The notes under the pieces: generated by a model
Told to the model about the DNA's origin: nothing
Database searches by the model: none
Seen by the model: the letters and a program-made list of their open reading frames with translations, nothing else
In this document: in pieces, positions 17,387 to 25,212 of the stretch
Layout of the letters: every line of letters starts with the position of its first letter
Numbering within the stretch: the stretch's first letter is position 1
Assembly: GCF_009806985.1 (NCBI RefSeq)
Contig: NZ_WUAX01000006.1
Span: 60,184 to 124,183 of the forward strand
Origin: Halorubrum sp. JWXQ-INN 858
Lineage (GTDB): Archaea; Halobacteriota; Halobacteria; Halobacteriales; Haloferacaceae
DNA: 64,000 nt
Direction: 5' to 3'
Translations under genes and position numbers: made by a program

Positions 17387-19288
17387 ATGACCTTGGAGGA
17401 CTTCACCGACTTCTCCGGCGAGGCGGACGGCGACGACTCCGGCGACCCCGCGGAGTTCGGTGACCCCAATGACTCCGGCGACGCCGCTGCCAACGGCGCT
17501 GACGCCGCCGACGCCGCGACCGAAAGCGCCCCCGCCGCGTCCGAGTCCGCTCGCGGCGTCGGGGAGGACGTGACCCGTTCCGACGACGCGTTCGCGGACT
17601 ACGACGTCGAGCCCGCGGGCGACGACGCGGGGCTCGGCGTCGTCTCCGTCTCACAGGGGCTCCGCGTCGCCGAGGACGCGGAGGAGACGTCCCTGAAGTC
17701 GTTCGTCACGACGGGCAACCGGGAGGCGGTCCGGCTCGGAAAGTACCTCGTGATCCCGTATCCGGACGGCGAACGGCTGTTCTGCCGGATCACCGGGCTC
17801 GAGTACGCCCAGGAGTTCCAGTCGGACGACGCCACGGAGATCCACGCGCGCAGGCAGATGCGCCGGGACGACTTCTCCGAGCGCGACTACAAGTTCATGG
17901 CCGAGCTGGAGCCGATGTCGGTCGTCTACGCCGACGGCGACGGACTGAGCCGCCGCATGACCGACCGCGTCCCGAAGCCGGGCGCGCTCGTCGAGGAGGC
18001 CGCCGACGCCGAGGAGATCAAGACCGGGCTGAAGATCCCCGGCGAGGGCGTCTTCCTCGGGCACCTCTCGGTCGGCGGCGAGAAGGTCCGGACCGCGGCC
18101 CGTCCCCCCACCGTCGACTATCGGGTGAAGGACGACTACGGCGACGGCGACCCCCTGGCGTTCCGGCACACGCTCGTCGCCGGCGGCACCGGGTCGGGGA
18201 AGACCCACGCCTCGAAGAACGTCCTCCGGCAGTACCTCGACGCCGACCGGACCTACCCGATGGACGACGGCCGGGAGGCGCGGATGGCCGTGGTGCAGTT
18301 CGACCCCCAGGACGAGTACGCACAGATGCACGACGACAACCCCGACCTCGACGCGGGGTTCGCCCGCCGGCTTGACCGCGAGGGGGTCGCCTACGGCGGG
18401 CACGAGGACACGGTCGCGCTCGTCCCCAAAGTCGCGGACGCGACGTACCCCGGCGAGGGCCACCGCGCGGAGCGGGTCGAGTTCACGATCCCGTTCTCGC
18501 TCGCCCGGGACATGCCGTGGCTCGTCGCCGGGAGCGGGCTCAACGACAACCAGTACCCCGCCCTGTTGACGCTCCTCAACCGCTTCTTCCGCGACTACGG
18601 CGACTCCGGGACGTACCGGCAGTTCCTCTCGTACCTCGACGACCCGGCGTTGAAAGCGGAGCTCGACGAGTCGGGACGGGTCCACGAGGCGACCTTCGAC
18701 GCCGTGAAACGCCGGGTGCGGGGGGTACCGAGCGGCGTGTTCGACGCCGACGCGACGCCGATCACGGAGCTCGACCACACGCTCGTCCGGCCGGGCGGAC
18801 TGACGGTGATCCCGACGTATCACCTCCCGACGTCCAGACAGAAGGAGATCGTCGTGCTCGCGGTCGCGGCGCTGCTCATCGACGACAAGCTCTCGAACGA
18901 CCCGGACAGCGACCGGATCAAGGAGACGCCGCTGCTCGTGGGGATGGACGAGGCGCACAACTTCCTCGCGGACGCCGACAACGTACAGGCCCACAAGGTC
19001 GTGGAGAAGTTCACGGAAGCGGCCAAACAGGGCCGCAAGGAGCGGCTCGGGCTGTTCCTCATCACGCAGGACCCGCAGGACGTCGCCGAGTCCGTCTTCA
19101 AGCAGGTGAACACGAAGGTCGTCCTCAACCTCGGCGACGAGGACGCGATCAAGAGCGTCAACATCCCGACGAACCTCGCGGGGAAGGTGCCGTACATGGA
19201 GAAGGGGCAGATGGTCGTCTACTCGCCGGACAACTCCGAACCCGTCGAGCTGATCGGGCTGTCGACCTGTGTGACTCGCCACGACTGA
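17387..19288 (+). CDS. HerA-like (DUF87) ATPase
   Basis: The 633-residue protein has a very acidic, Ala-rich N-terminal tail (residues 1-80), then a HAS-barrel-like region, and a FtsK/HerA P-loop ATPase domain with Walker A GGTGSGKT (266-273), QFDPQDEYAQMH, and Walker B plus DEAH-like box PLLVGMDEAHNF. The arginine/sensor region is QGRKERLGLFLITQDPQDV. HerA proteins are hexameric DNA translocases that work with NurA nuclease in end resection, but no NurA gene is adjacent, and this clade could have another DNA-linked role. The start at 17387 is the first plausible ATG after a spacer of non-coding appearance. Its stop codon lies inside the first unit of a 20-bp tandem repeat. Confidence 0.85.
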   Translation: MTLEDFTDFSGEADGDDSGDPAEFGDPNDSGDAAANGADAADAATESAPAASESARGVGEDVTRSDDAFADYDVEPAGDDAGLGVVSVSQGLRVAEDAEETSLKSFVTTGNREAVRLGKYLVIPYPDGERLFCRITGLEYAQEFQSDDATEIHARRQMRRDDFSERDYKFMAELEPMSVVYADGDGLSRRMTDRVPKPGALVEEAADAEEIKTGLKIPGEGVFLGHLSVGGEKVRTAARPPTVDYRVKDDYGDGDPLAFRHTLVAGGTGSGKTHASKNVLRQYLDADRTYPMDDGREARMAVVQFDPQDEYAQMHDDNPDLDAGFARRLDREGVAYGGHEDTVALVPKVADATYPGEGHRAERVEFTIPFSLARDMPWLVAGSGLNDNQYPALLTLLNRFFRDYGDSGTYRQFLSYLDDPALKAELDESGRVHEATFDAVKRRVRGVPSGVFDADATPITELDHTLVRPGGLTVIPTYHLPTSRQKEIVVLAVAALLIDDKLSNDPDSDRIKETPLLVGMDEAHNFLADADNVQAHKVVEKFTEAAKQGRKERLGLFLITQDPQDVAESVFKQVNTKVVLNLGDEDAIKSVNIPTNLAGKVPYMEKGQMVVYSPDNSEPVELIGLSTCVTRHD

Positions 19289-19360
19289 CGGGAGCCCGCC
19301 ACGACTGACGGGAGCCTGCCACGACTGACGGGAGCCTGCCACGACTGACGGGAGCCTGCC
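19281..19360. repeat. 20-bp tandem repeat, 4 copies, starting at the stop codon of the HerA-like gene
   Basis: The unit ACGACTGACGGGAGCCTGCC occurs at 19281, 19301, 19321 and 19341, with one base different in the first copy. The TGA at 19286 is the stop codon of the upstream gene and is repeated in every unit. As 20 is not a multiple of 3, successive stops fall in different frames. Confidence 0.95.
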
Positions 19361-19451
19361 ACGACCGACCGCGCTGGCTCGTGCCGACACGACCTCGTCC
19401 CGGGTCGCCGGGACGCCCGCCTTTTTGTCCGCTCCGTGACAACGGTCGTTC

Positions 19452-19895
19452 ATGACCAAACGGATCCTCGTGGCGATCGACGGGTCGGACGCGGCGGTCG
19501 ACGCGCTCCGCTTTGCGGCGACCGAGTGGCCCGACGCCGAGCTGACGGCGCTCCACGTGATCAACCCCGCGGACTCGACCTCCGGAGCCGAGGGCGGGTT
19601 CCCGGGCGCGATAGACCAGTGGTACGACAGCGCGAAGGCGCGTGCCGATCGGATCCTCGCGACCGCGGCCGACGCGGTCGACCGCGACGTCGCGACGCGG
19701 CTGGAGGTCGGCCGCCCAACCCCGACGATCCTGCAGGTCGCCCACGGGGAGGGCGACGACGAGGACCCGGCGGACCCGTTCGACCACGTCGTCCTCGCCA
19801 GCCAGGGGCGAACCGGCCTCTCGCGAGTCCTGCTCGGCAGCGTCGCCGAGGGCGTCGTCCGGCGCGCCGAAGTCCCCGTCACGGTCGTTCGCTGA
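19452..19895 (+). CDS. Universal stress protein (UspA family)
   Basis: The 147-residue single-domain protein begins MTKRILVAIDGSDAAVDALRFA, where the Asp near residue 10 is the usual adenine-nucleotide contact. The C-terminal ATP loop is present as VLASQGRTGLSRVLLGSVAEGVVRRAEVPVTVVR, matching the G-x2-G-x9-G-S/T pattern, so it probably binds ATP. It is cytoplasmic. CTTTTTGTCC at about 19421-19430 is the likely promoter. Haloarchaea carry many copies, and the role of an individual one cannot be told from sequence. Confidence 0.92.
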   Translation: MTKRILVAIDGSDAAVDALRFAATEWPDAELTALHVINPADSTSGAEGGFPGAIDQWYDSAKARADRILATAADAVDRDVATRLEVGRPTPTILQVAHGEGDDEDPADPFDHVVLASQGRTGLSRVLLGSVAEGVVRRAEVPVTVVR

Positions 19896-20010
19896 GGGGC
19901 CCGAACCCGCCGCGAGTGGCCGCTTGCGCCGACGTAACTGAAGCCGTCGCCCGCGGCAAGACGGACGCCGTCGGCGTCGTTCATGTCGCTGCGGCCCGTA
20001 GCGATTTCCG

Positions 20011-20703
20011 ATGGAGTTCACAGACGTCGTCGACGCGCGACGGTCCGTACACGACTACGCCGACGAGGACCTCGACCGGGAGACGATCGAGGCGATCGTC
20101 GAGGCGGCGACGACGATGCCGTCCAGTTACAACCTGCAGCCGTGGGAGTTCCTCGTGCTCACCGAGGACGCTGACCGCGAGCGCCTTCGGGAGGTCGCGT
20201 ACGGGCAGGCCCACGTGACCGACGCGCCCGTCGCCGTCGTCGTGCTCGGGAACCTCGACCCGGCCGCCCACGTCGATCGGGTCCTCGACGACCAGGTCGA
20301 GAAGGGGTACCGCGACGAGGCGGGCGCGGCGGCGGCCCGCGAGACGATCGTCGGAATGCGCGAGTATCCAACGGCCGAGCGGCGCGTGTGGGCCGCGAAG
20401 TCGACGTCGCTGGCGGCGATGGGGCTCATGCTCGCGGCCCGCGACCGCGGCGTGGCCACCTGTCCGATCGGCGGGTTCGACCCGGAGGCGCTCCACGAGG
20501 CGTTCGACGTCCCCGACGGGTACGAGCCGGTCATGCTCGTCACGATGGGGTATCCCGCGGCGGACGCCGCCGACGAGGAGCGCCCCCGGAAGCTCCGTCG
20601 CCCCGTCTCGGAGGTCGTCCACTACGGCTCGTTCGATCCCGACGGCGGTGCCGACGGGGCCGACGGCGCGCTCGCCGGGACGGAAGCGACGACCGACGAC
20701 TGA
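20011..20703 (+). CDS. Nitroreductase-family flavoprotein
   Basis: The 230-residue FMN-dependent oxidoreductase has the family start MEFTDVVDARRSVHDYADED (the RRSV segment contacts FMN phosphate) and MPSSYNLQPWEFLVL. The second half carries AAKSTSLAAMGLMLAARDRG and the CPIGGFDPEAL region. Family members reduce quinones, flavins or nitro-compounds with NAD(P)H as dimers; the natural substrate is not evident. The last 30 residues form a haloarchaeal Asp/Gly/Ala-rich tail. The stop codon at 20701 is the first base of a 14-bp tandem repeat. Confidence 0.9.
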   Translation: MEFTDVVDARRSVHDYADEDLDRETIEAIVEAATTMPSSYNLQPWEFLVLTEDADRERLREVAYGQAHVTDAPVAVVVLGNLDPAAHVDRVLDDQVEKGYRDEAGAAAARETIVGMREYPTAERRVWAAKSTSLAAMGLMLAARDRGVATCPIGGFDPEALHEAFDVPDGYEPVMLVTMGYPAADAADEERPRKLRRPVSEVVHYGSFDPDGGADGADGALAGTEATTDD

Positions 20704-20756
20704 GGGTTGACGACTGAGGATCGACGACTGAGGATCGACGATTGAGGGTCGACGAT
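20701..20756. repeat. 14-bp tandem repeat, 4 copies, starting at the stop codon of the nitroreductase gene
   Basis: The unit TGAGGATCGACGAC begins at 20701, 20715, 20729 and 20743, with one or two base differences per copy. The first TGA is the stop of the upstream gene, and each unit ends with GACGA(C/T), similar to its final Asp codons. It fills the gap before the TATA box of the next gene. Confidence 0.92.
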
Positions 20757-20802
20757 CGACGCCCGACGACCCTTTTAAGCGTTGACGCACGTATCCCCCG
20801 CC

Positions 20803-21741
20803 ATGCCCTCCGAGAGCGACGCTCCCGGCGACGGTACCGTCGCCGAGCGTTCCGACGAACCCGGCACGGAAGCGGTGGAGTGGGGACTGGTCCGCTACGA
20901 CCGGCTCCGCTCCGTCCTCGCCGGGGTCGGGGCGATTCTGGTGGTAGCGATCGCCGCCTTCGTGACGCTGTTCGTCGTCCGGTTCTCGGCTGCGATCGTG
21001 AGCGCCGCACTCGCCGGCACGCTTCCGACTCCGAGCGGTAGCGTGTGGGTCCTCGTACTGCTGTTGCTCGTCGGCGGTCCGCTCTCGCTCGTGTACGTCC
21101 TCATCGGCCTCGACCGATCGACGCCGGAGGGACGGTCGAGCCTTTATAAGGGACTCGACGGGTTCCGGGCGATCCCGCGGGACCTCCGGCCGGGCTGGAC
21201 GGTGGCCGGGGCGGCCGCGCTCGGGGCGGTCTGGTGGGGCGGCCCCTCCTGGCTCGTCACGAGCCTGTGGCTGTTGTTCCCGATGATCTGGTTCGTTCCG
21301 CTGATCGCGGGCTACAGAGGGACCACCGTGCGGGTCGACCCGGTCGACCGCACCGTCGAGCGGGCGGTCGTCTCAAGCGACCGCACCGCCACCGACGACC
21401 TCGACGCGGTCGTCCGGACCCGGCGGATCGACCTGCCGTGGACGACCGTCTTCGTGCTCGCGTTCCGGGGCACCGAGTGGTACCGGTCGACGCCGTGGCT
21501 GTTCGTTCCGACGGCCCGCGCCGACGAGGTCGAGCGCGTCCTCGCCGCCGCGCTCTCGCGCAGCGACGGTCCCGATCGGGCGGGCGTCCCCCAGCGCGTC
21601 GTCCTCGCGCTCGTCGGCGGGAGCGCGCTGTTCGTCGGGCTCGCGCTGGCGCTCGCCGCCGACGAGAGCGCCGGCTGGGCCCTGGCGCTCGTCGCGTCCC
21701 CGATCAGCCTCCTCTTTTTCGCGCTGGCCGCCCGCCTCTGA
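20803..21741 (+). CDS. Multi-pass membrane protein, unknown function
   Basis: The 312-residue protein has a polar N-terminus of about 40 residues, then two N-terminal helices (about residues 48-78 and 85-105), a helical pair near 130-165 (GAVWWGGPSWLVTSLWLLFPMIWFVPLIAGY), a soluble stretch of about 80 residues with a beta-rich look (GTTVRVDPVDRTVERAVV), and two more helices at the C-terminus. I do not recognise the family; haloarchaea have many such proteins. CCTTTTAAGC at 20771-20780 lies 25-30 nt before the ATG at 20803, which decides the start over an upstream TTG. No function is proposed. Confidence 0.75.
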   Translation: MPSESDAPGDGTVAERSDEPGTEAVEWGLVRYDRLRSVLAGVGAILVVAIAAFVTLFVVRFSAAIVSAALAGTLPTPSGSVWVLVLLLLVGGPLSLVYVLIGLDRSTPEGRSSLYKGLDGFRAIPRDLRPGWTVAGAAALGAVWWGGPSWLVTSLWLLFPMIWFVPLIAGYRGTTVRVDPVDRTVERAVVSSDRTATDDLDAVVRTRRIDLPWTTVFVLAFRGTEWYRSTPWLFVPTARADEVERVLAAALSRSDGPDRAGVPQRVVLALVGGSALFVGLALALAADESAGWALALVASPISLLFFALAARL

Positions 21742-21798
21742 GGAGGGTGTGTCTGACGGTACCATGCACCTCAAATACCGTCGGCACGTAGAGAGGAT

Positions 21799-22098
21799 AT
21801 GGACTCGAAACGTCTCGACGCCGCTCTGGCGGCGGAGTTCGGCGGCACCCGCGCGGAGCGCCGGGCGGTCGTCCGGGCGGCCCGCGACCTCGCCGACTCG
21901 GGGAAGCCGTCGCGCGACCGCGGGCACGCGCTGACCGTCCCCGGCGTGGTGAGTCACCTCTCGGACGCGCCCGACGACGCGTCCCTCGTCGACCGGTGGA
22001 ACTGGTGGATGGGCGCGCTCGACACCGCCTACGGCGGCTACGACTACTTCACCGTCCGGTTCCTCGAAGGCGACGAGGAGGCGGGACTCCGTCGGTAG
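21799..22098 (+). CDS. Conserved haloarchaeal small protein, unknown function
   Basis: The 99-residue soluble protein begins MDSKRLDAALAAEFGGTRAERRAVVRAARDLAD, a charged helical half, and ends with SLVDRWNWWMGALDTAYGGYDYFTVRFLEGDEE, which is unusually rich in tryptophan and tyrosine. It looks like a true haloarchaeal gene, but I cannot name its family. A CAAATACC box at about 21771-21778 precedes the start by about 25 nt, consistent with leaderless expression. Confidence 0.65.
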   Translation: MDSKRLDAALAAEFGGTRAERRAVVRAARDLADSGKPSRDRGHALTVPGVVSHLSDAPDDASLVDRWNWWMGALDTAYGGYDYFTVRFLEGDEEAGLRR

Positions 22099-22272
22099 CG
22101 TCCGATCGACTGTCGAGTGCCAAGCGACGATCGTCAGGCGTCGAGCGCCGATCGTCAGTATCGACTGCGGTCCGAGGCCGCATCGTCCACCGACCCCCGA
22201 CGCCTTCCTTTACTTTCACTTTCACCCCGCGCATGGCTCGCTTATAGGGTGTCACGCGGCCGATGAGGTGGT

Positions 22273-22458
22273 ATGAGCACGCGAAGCCAGGACGCGCCCC
22301 GCTACGCCGCGCCGACGCGCGTCGACGTGACGGAATGCCGCGCCGACCGCATCGCCGACCGCGCCCGCGCGAACCGCGTCGGCGGCAGCGAGGTCCACCT
22401 CGAGCGACGGGGCGGTCGCACCTTCCTCGTCACGTCGCCGAGCGACGGTCGACGCTGA
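22273..22458 (+). CDS. Small basic protein, unknown function
   Basis: The 61-residue protein MSTRSQDAPRYAAPTRVDVTECRADRIADRARANR is basic, unlike most proteins here, with a single cysteine and an ending RRGGRTFLVTSPSDGRR that could form a beta strand pair. GCTTATAGG at 22239-22247 stands 26-34 nt before the ATG, good evidence of real transcription. Its TGA stop at 22456 sits in the first unit of a 23-bp tandem repeat. Function unknown. Confidence 0.6.
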   Translation: MSTRSQDAPRYAAPTRVDVTECRADRIADRARANRVGGSEVHLERRGGRTFLVTSPSDGRR

Positions 22459-22545
22459 CGGTCCGGCTCGACTATCGCTGACGGTCCGGCTCGATTGTCG
22501 CTGACGGTCAGGCTCGATTGTCGCTGACGGTCAGGCTCGACTGCC
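22454..22545. repeat. 23-bp tandem repeat, 4 copies, starting at the stop codon of the small gene before it
   Basis: Units starting GCTGACGGTC begin at 22454, 22477, 22500 and 22523, with a few substitutions such as CCGGCTCG/CAGGCTCG. The TGA at 22456 is the stop codon of the upstream gene and recurs in each unit, shifted in frame by each 23-bp step. Confidence 0.93.
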
Positions 22546-22607
22546 GCCAACGGGGCGGAGGGGCGGCCGTTGGGGAGCGTCGACGCGACGCCGCGGCACA
22601 CGCCGCG

Positions 22608-23558
22608 TTAGACGACGCGGTTCCGCATCGCGTCGAGGTCGCCCGCCCGCAGCGCCTCGTAGTTCGTCGTCACGATCTCGCGCCACCGCTCCGGTTTGTG
22701 CGGCGACGAGCCGGCCATGTGCGGCGTGACGAGCGCGTTCGGCAGGTCCCACAGCTCGGAGTCGGGCGGGAGCGGCTCGGTCGCGAACGTGTCGAGGCCC
22801 GCCCCGCGGATCCGTCCGTACTGTAACGCCCTGATAAGGGCCGGCTCGTCACAGAGCTCGCCCCGGCCGATGTTCACGATGACGGTGTCCCGTCCCATCA
22901 CCCGGAACTCGTCGTCGCCGATCAGGCCCGCGGTCTCGTCGGTCAACGGGCACGCGAGGACGACGTAGTCGCTCCGGCGAAGCAGCGTGTGGTAGTCGTC
23001 CGCGGCGATCGCCTCGTCGACGACCGGGGGCATCGAGTCGAGGTCGCGTTTCGTCCCGAGCACGGTGGTTCCGAGCGCCGAACACAGCGTCGCGATCCGG
23101 GTCCCGATCGCGCCGACGCCGATCACGCCGACCGTCCGCCCGCGCAACTCCCCGCCCTCGACGCGCCGCCAGCGGTTCGCCTCGGCGTTCGCCATCGCCT
23201 CGTCGAGCCGGCGCTCGAACGTGAGCAGGTACCAGAGCACCTGCTCGGCGATCGGCTCGGCGTGGATCCCCGAGGAGTTGGTGACGACGACGCCCGCGTC
23301 GGCGAGCCGGTCGAGGTCGAGGTGGTCGACGCCGGCCGAGACGACGTGGAGCCACTCCAGCGACGTCGCCCGGTCGATCAGCTCGTCCGGGAACCGCCCG
23401 GTGACGACGATCCGCGCGTCGGCGATGGCCGACCGCGTCTCGTCGGGGGAGCGGGCGACACGAACCGACCCGGCTATCGGCCCGGAGAGCGCGTCCTGCA
23501 GCGACGACGCGCGATCGAGGCCGAGGTGGTGGGTCAACAGCACGTCGGGTGCGTCCAT
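22608..23558 (-). CDS. D-2-hydroxyacid dehydrogenase (NAD-dependent)
   Basis: The 316-residue protein has the family's NAD-binding motif GVIGVGAIGTRIATLC near residues 143-158, the substrate arginine region NIGRGELCDEPAL, the catalytic Glu region FATEPLPPDSELWDLPN and the catalytic His of TPHMAGSSPHKPER. It reduces or oxidises a 2-hydroxyacid; the exact acid is not evident. CCTTTTAAGCG on the minus strand (about 23581-23591) gives a leaderless start at 23558. It follows aspS on the same strand after 141 bp but has its own promoter. Confidence 0.92.
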   Translation of the reverse strand: MDAPDVLLTHHLGLDRASSLQDALSGPIAGSVRVARSPDETRSAIADARIVVTGRFPDELIDRATSLEWLHVVSAGVDHLDLDRLADAGVVVTNSSGIHAEPIAEQVLWYLLTFERRLDEAMANAEANRWRRVEGGELRGRTVGVIGVGAIGTRIATLCSALGTTVLGTKRDLDSMPPVVDEAIAADDYHTLLRRSDYVVLACPLTDETAGLIGDDEFRVMGRDTVIVNIGRGELCDEPALIRALQYGRIRGAGLDTFATEPLPPDSELWDLPNALVTPHMAGSSPHKPERWREIVTTNYEALRAGDLDAMRNRVV

Positions 23559-23699
23559 ACGACTCCCTGTTTCGGGACACGCTTAAAAGGGTCCGTGCCG
23601 GACATCGGCACGCCGAAACGCGCTTAATAGGGCTGTGCGGGTTCGGTACGGCGGTACGACGCTACGTCGAGACGACCGCGACGCGAGCGCGGTCGCGCC

Positions 23700-25004
23700 T
23701 CAGGGTTCCAGCCGGTTCGGGTCGCGCGGGAACATGATCGCTTCCTTGATGTTGTCGAGCTCGGCGACCTGCTGGACGAGCCGGTCGATGCCGAGCCCGT
23801 AGCCGCCGTGGGGCGGCGTCCCGAAGCTCAGCGCCTCGAGGTAGAACGAGAAGTTCGCCTCCTCGACGCCCTCCTCGGCCATCACCTCGCGCATGACGTC
23901 GACGTCGTGCTGGCGCTGGCCGCCCGAGGAGAGCTCCTGACCCTTGTAGATCAGGTCGAACTTCCGCGAGGCGATCCCGTCGCCCTCGACGTCCTGCATG
24001 TAGTAGAACTTCTCGTCGGGGTAGCCGACGACGAAGATGGCCGGGTGGCCCTGCTCCTCGAAGTGCTCGCCGAGGAGCTTCTCGCCCTTCGTGTCGAGGT
24101 CCGTGGGGTCCTCCGGGAAGTGGCCGTACTCGTCCTCGAGCAGGTCGAGCGCCTCGTCGAACGTGATCCGCGGGAACGCCTCCTCCGGGACCGTCAGGTC
24201 GACGTCGAGCTCGTCGAGCTCGCGTTCGGCCCCTTCGGCGACCGCCCGAAGCGCGTAGCGCAGCGACTCCTCCTGGACGTCCATCACGTCGTGGTGGTCG
24301 TCGATGTACGCGAGTTCGACGTCGAACATCGCGATCTCCGAGACGTGTCGGGACGTCGCGAAGTCCTCGGCGCGGAACGCCGTGCCGTTCTCGTACACGG
24401 CCTCGTAGCCGGCCGCCATCAGGATCTGTTTGTACAGCTGCGGGCTCTGTGAGAGGAACGCGTCGCGGTCGTAGTAGAGGATCGGGAACAGCTCCGCGCC
24501 GCCCTCCGCGCCGCCCTTCGAGATGCGCGGCGTCTTGATGTCGACGAACCCCTCGTCGTCGAACCACTCCTCCATCGCGGTCATCAGCTTCGAGCGCAGG
24601 GTGAACACCGAGAGGACCTCGGGCTTCCGGAGGTCGAGCGCACGGTTGTCGAGCCGGGTGGAGAGGTCGACGTCGATGTCCTTCGAGATCTCCAGCGGGA
24701 GCGGCGAGTCGGCCTCGTCGAGCACCTCGTAGGCGGTCGGCGCGAGCTCGACGCCGCCGGGAGCCTGGTCGCTCTCGAGCGGTTCGCCGACCACTCGGAC
24801 GACGTCCTCCGCGCTCGCGTCCTGGACGGCCTCGAACAGCTCCGGCTCGCGCTCCTCCTTGAACACGACCTGGATGAGCCCCTCGCGGTCGCGAACGATG
24901 AGGAAGACCAGCCCGCCCAGGTCGCGGATCTCGTGTACGTGCCCCGCGATGGCGACCTCGTCGGCGTCCGGTTCGACGTCTACGGTGTGAATACGCTCGA
25001 TCAT
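23700..25004 (-). CDS. aspS: Aspartyl-tRNA synthetase (archaeal type, probably non-discriminating)
   Basis: The 434-residue class II synthetase has an N-terminal OB-fold anticodon-binding domain ([23 protein letters not shown]) and a catalytic domain with motif 1 around [16 protein letters not shown], motif 2 [14 protein letters not shown] and motif 3 [31 protein letters not shown]. The archaeal-type OB domain lacks the large bacterial insertion. Haloarchaea commonly lack asparaginyl-tRNA synthetase and charge tRNA-Asn with Asp before amidation; that this copy is non-discriminating is inferred from lineage. The 208 bp between it and cdc48 contain no gene. Confidence 0.95.
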   Translation of the reverse strand: MIERIHTVDVEPDADEVAIAGHVHEIRDLGGLVFLIVRDREGLIQVVFKEEREPELFEAVQDASAEDVVRVVGEPLESDQAPGGVELAPTAYEVLDEADSPLPLEISKDIDVDLSTRLDNRALDLRKPEVLSVFTLRSKLMTAMEEWFDDEGFVDIKTPRISKGGAEGGAELFPILYYDRDAFLSQSPQLYKQILMAAGYEAVYENGTAFRAEDFATSRHVSEIAMFDVELAYIDDHHDVMDVQEESLRYALRAVAEGAERELDELDVDLTVPEEAFPRITFDEALDLLEDEYGHFPEDPTDLDTKGEKLLGEHFEEQGHPAIFVVGYPDEKFYYMQDVEGDGIASRKFDLIYKGQELSSGGQRQHDVDVMREVMAEEGVEEANFSFYLEALSFGTPPHGGYGLGIDRLVQQVAELDNIKEAIMFPRDPNRLEP

Positions 25005-25212
25005 AGGAGTAGTGAGTTACCTGCTACTGGCCGGGCGTCCGTCATAGACCTGTCGTCTCGGCGTCGACCGTGGGGTCCGTACGGGGGTCGCGACGCCGTC
25101 GAGACGTGGCCGTAGATGGGTTGGGGGAGACGCTAGCGAGGCAGTCGAGAGACGCCGCCGAGACGGTCTGAAAACCGACGAACGCTCGGGGAAACCGGCC
25201 CGTTCCGACCGC

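Noticed and set aside
17651-19984. 777-residue minus-strand open frame opposite the HerA-like gene
   Set aside because: The ATPase motifs on the plus strand are unambiguous; the long frame is a GC-bias artefact.
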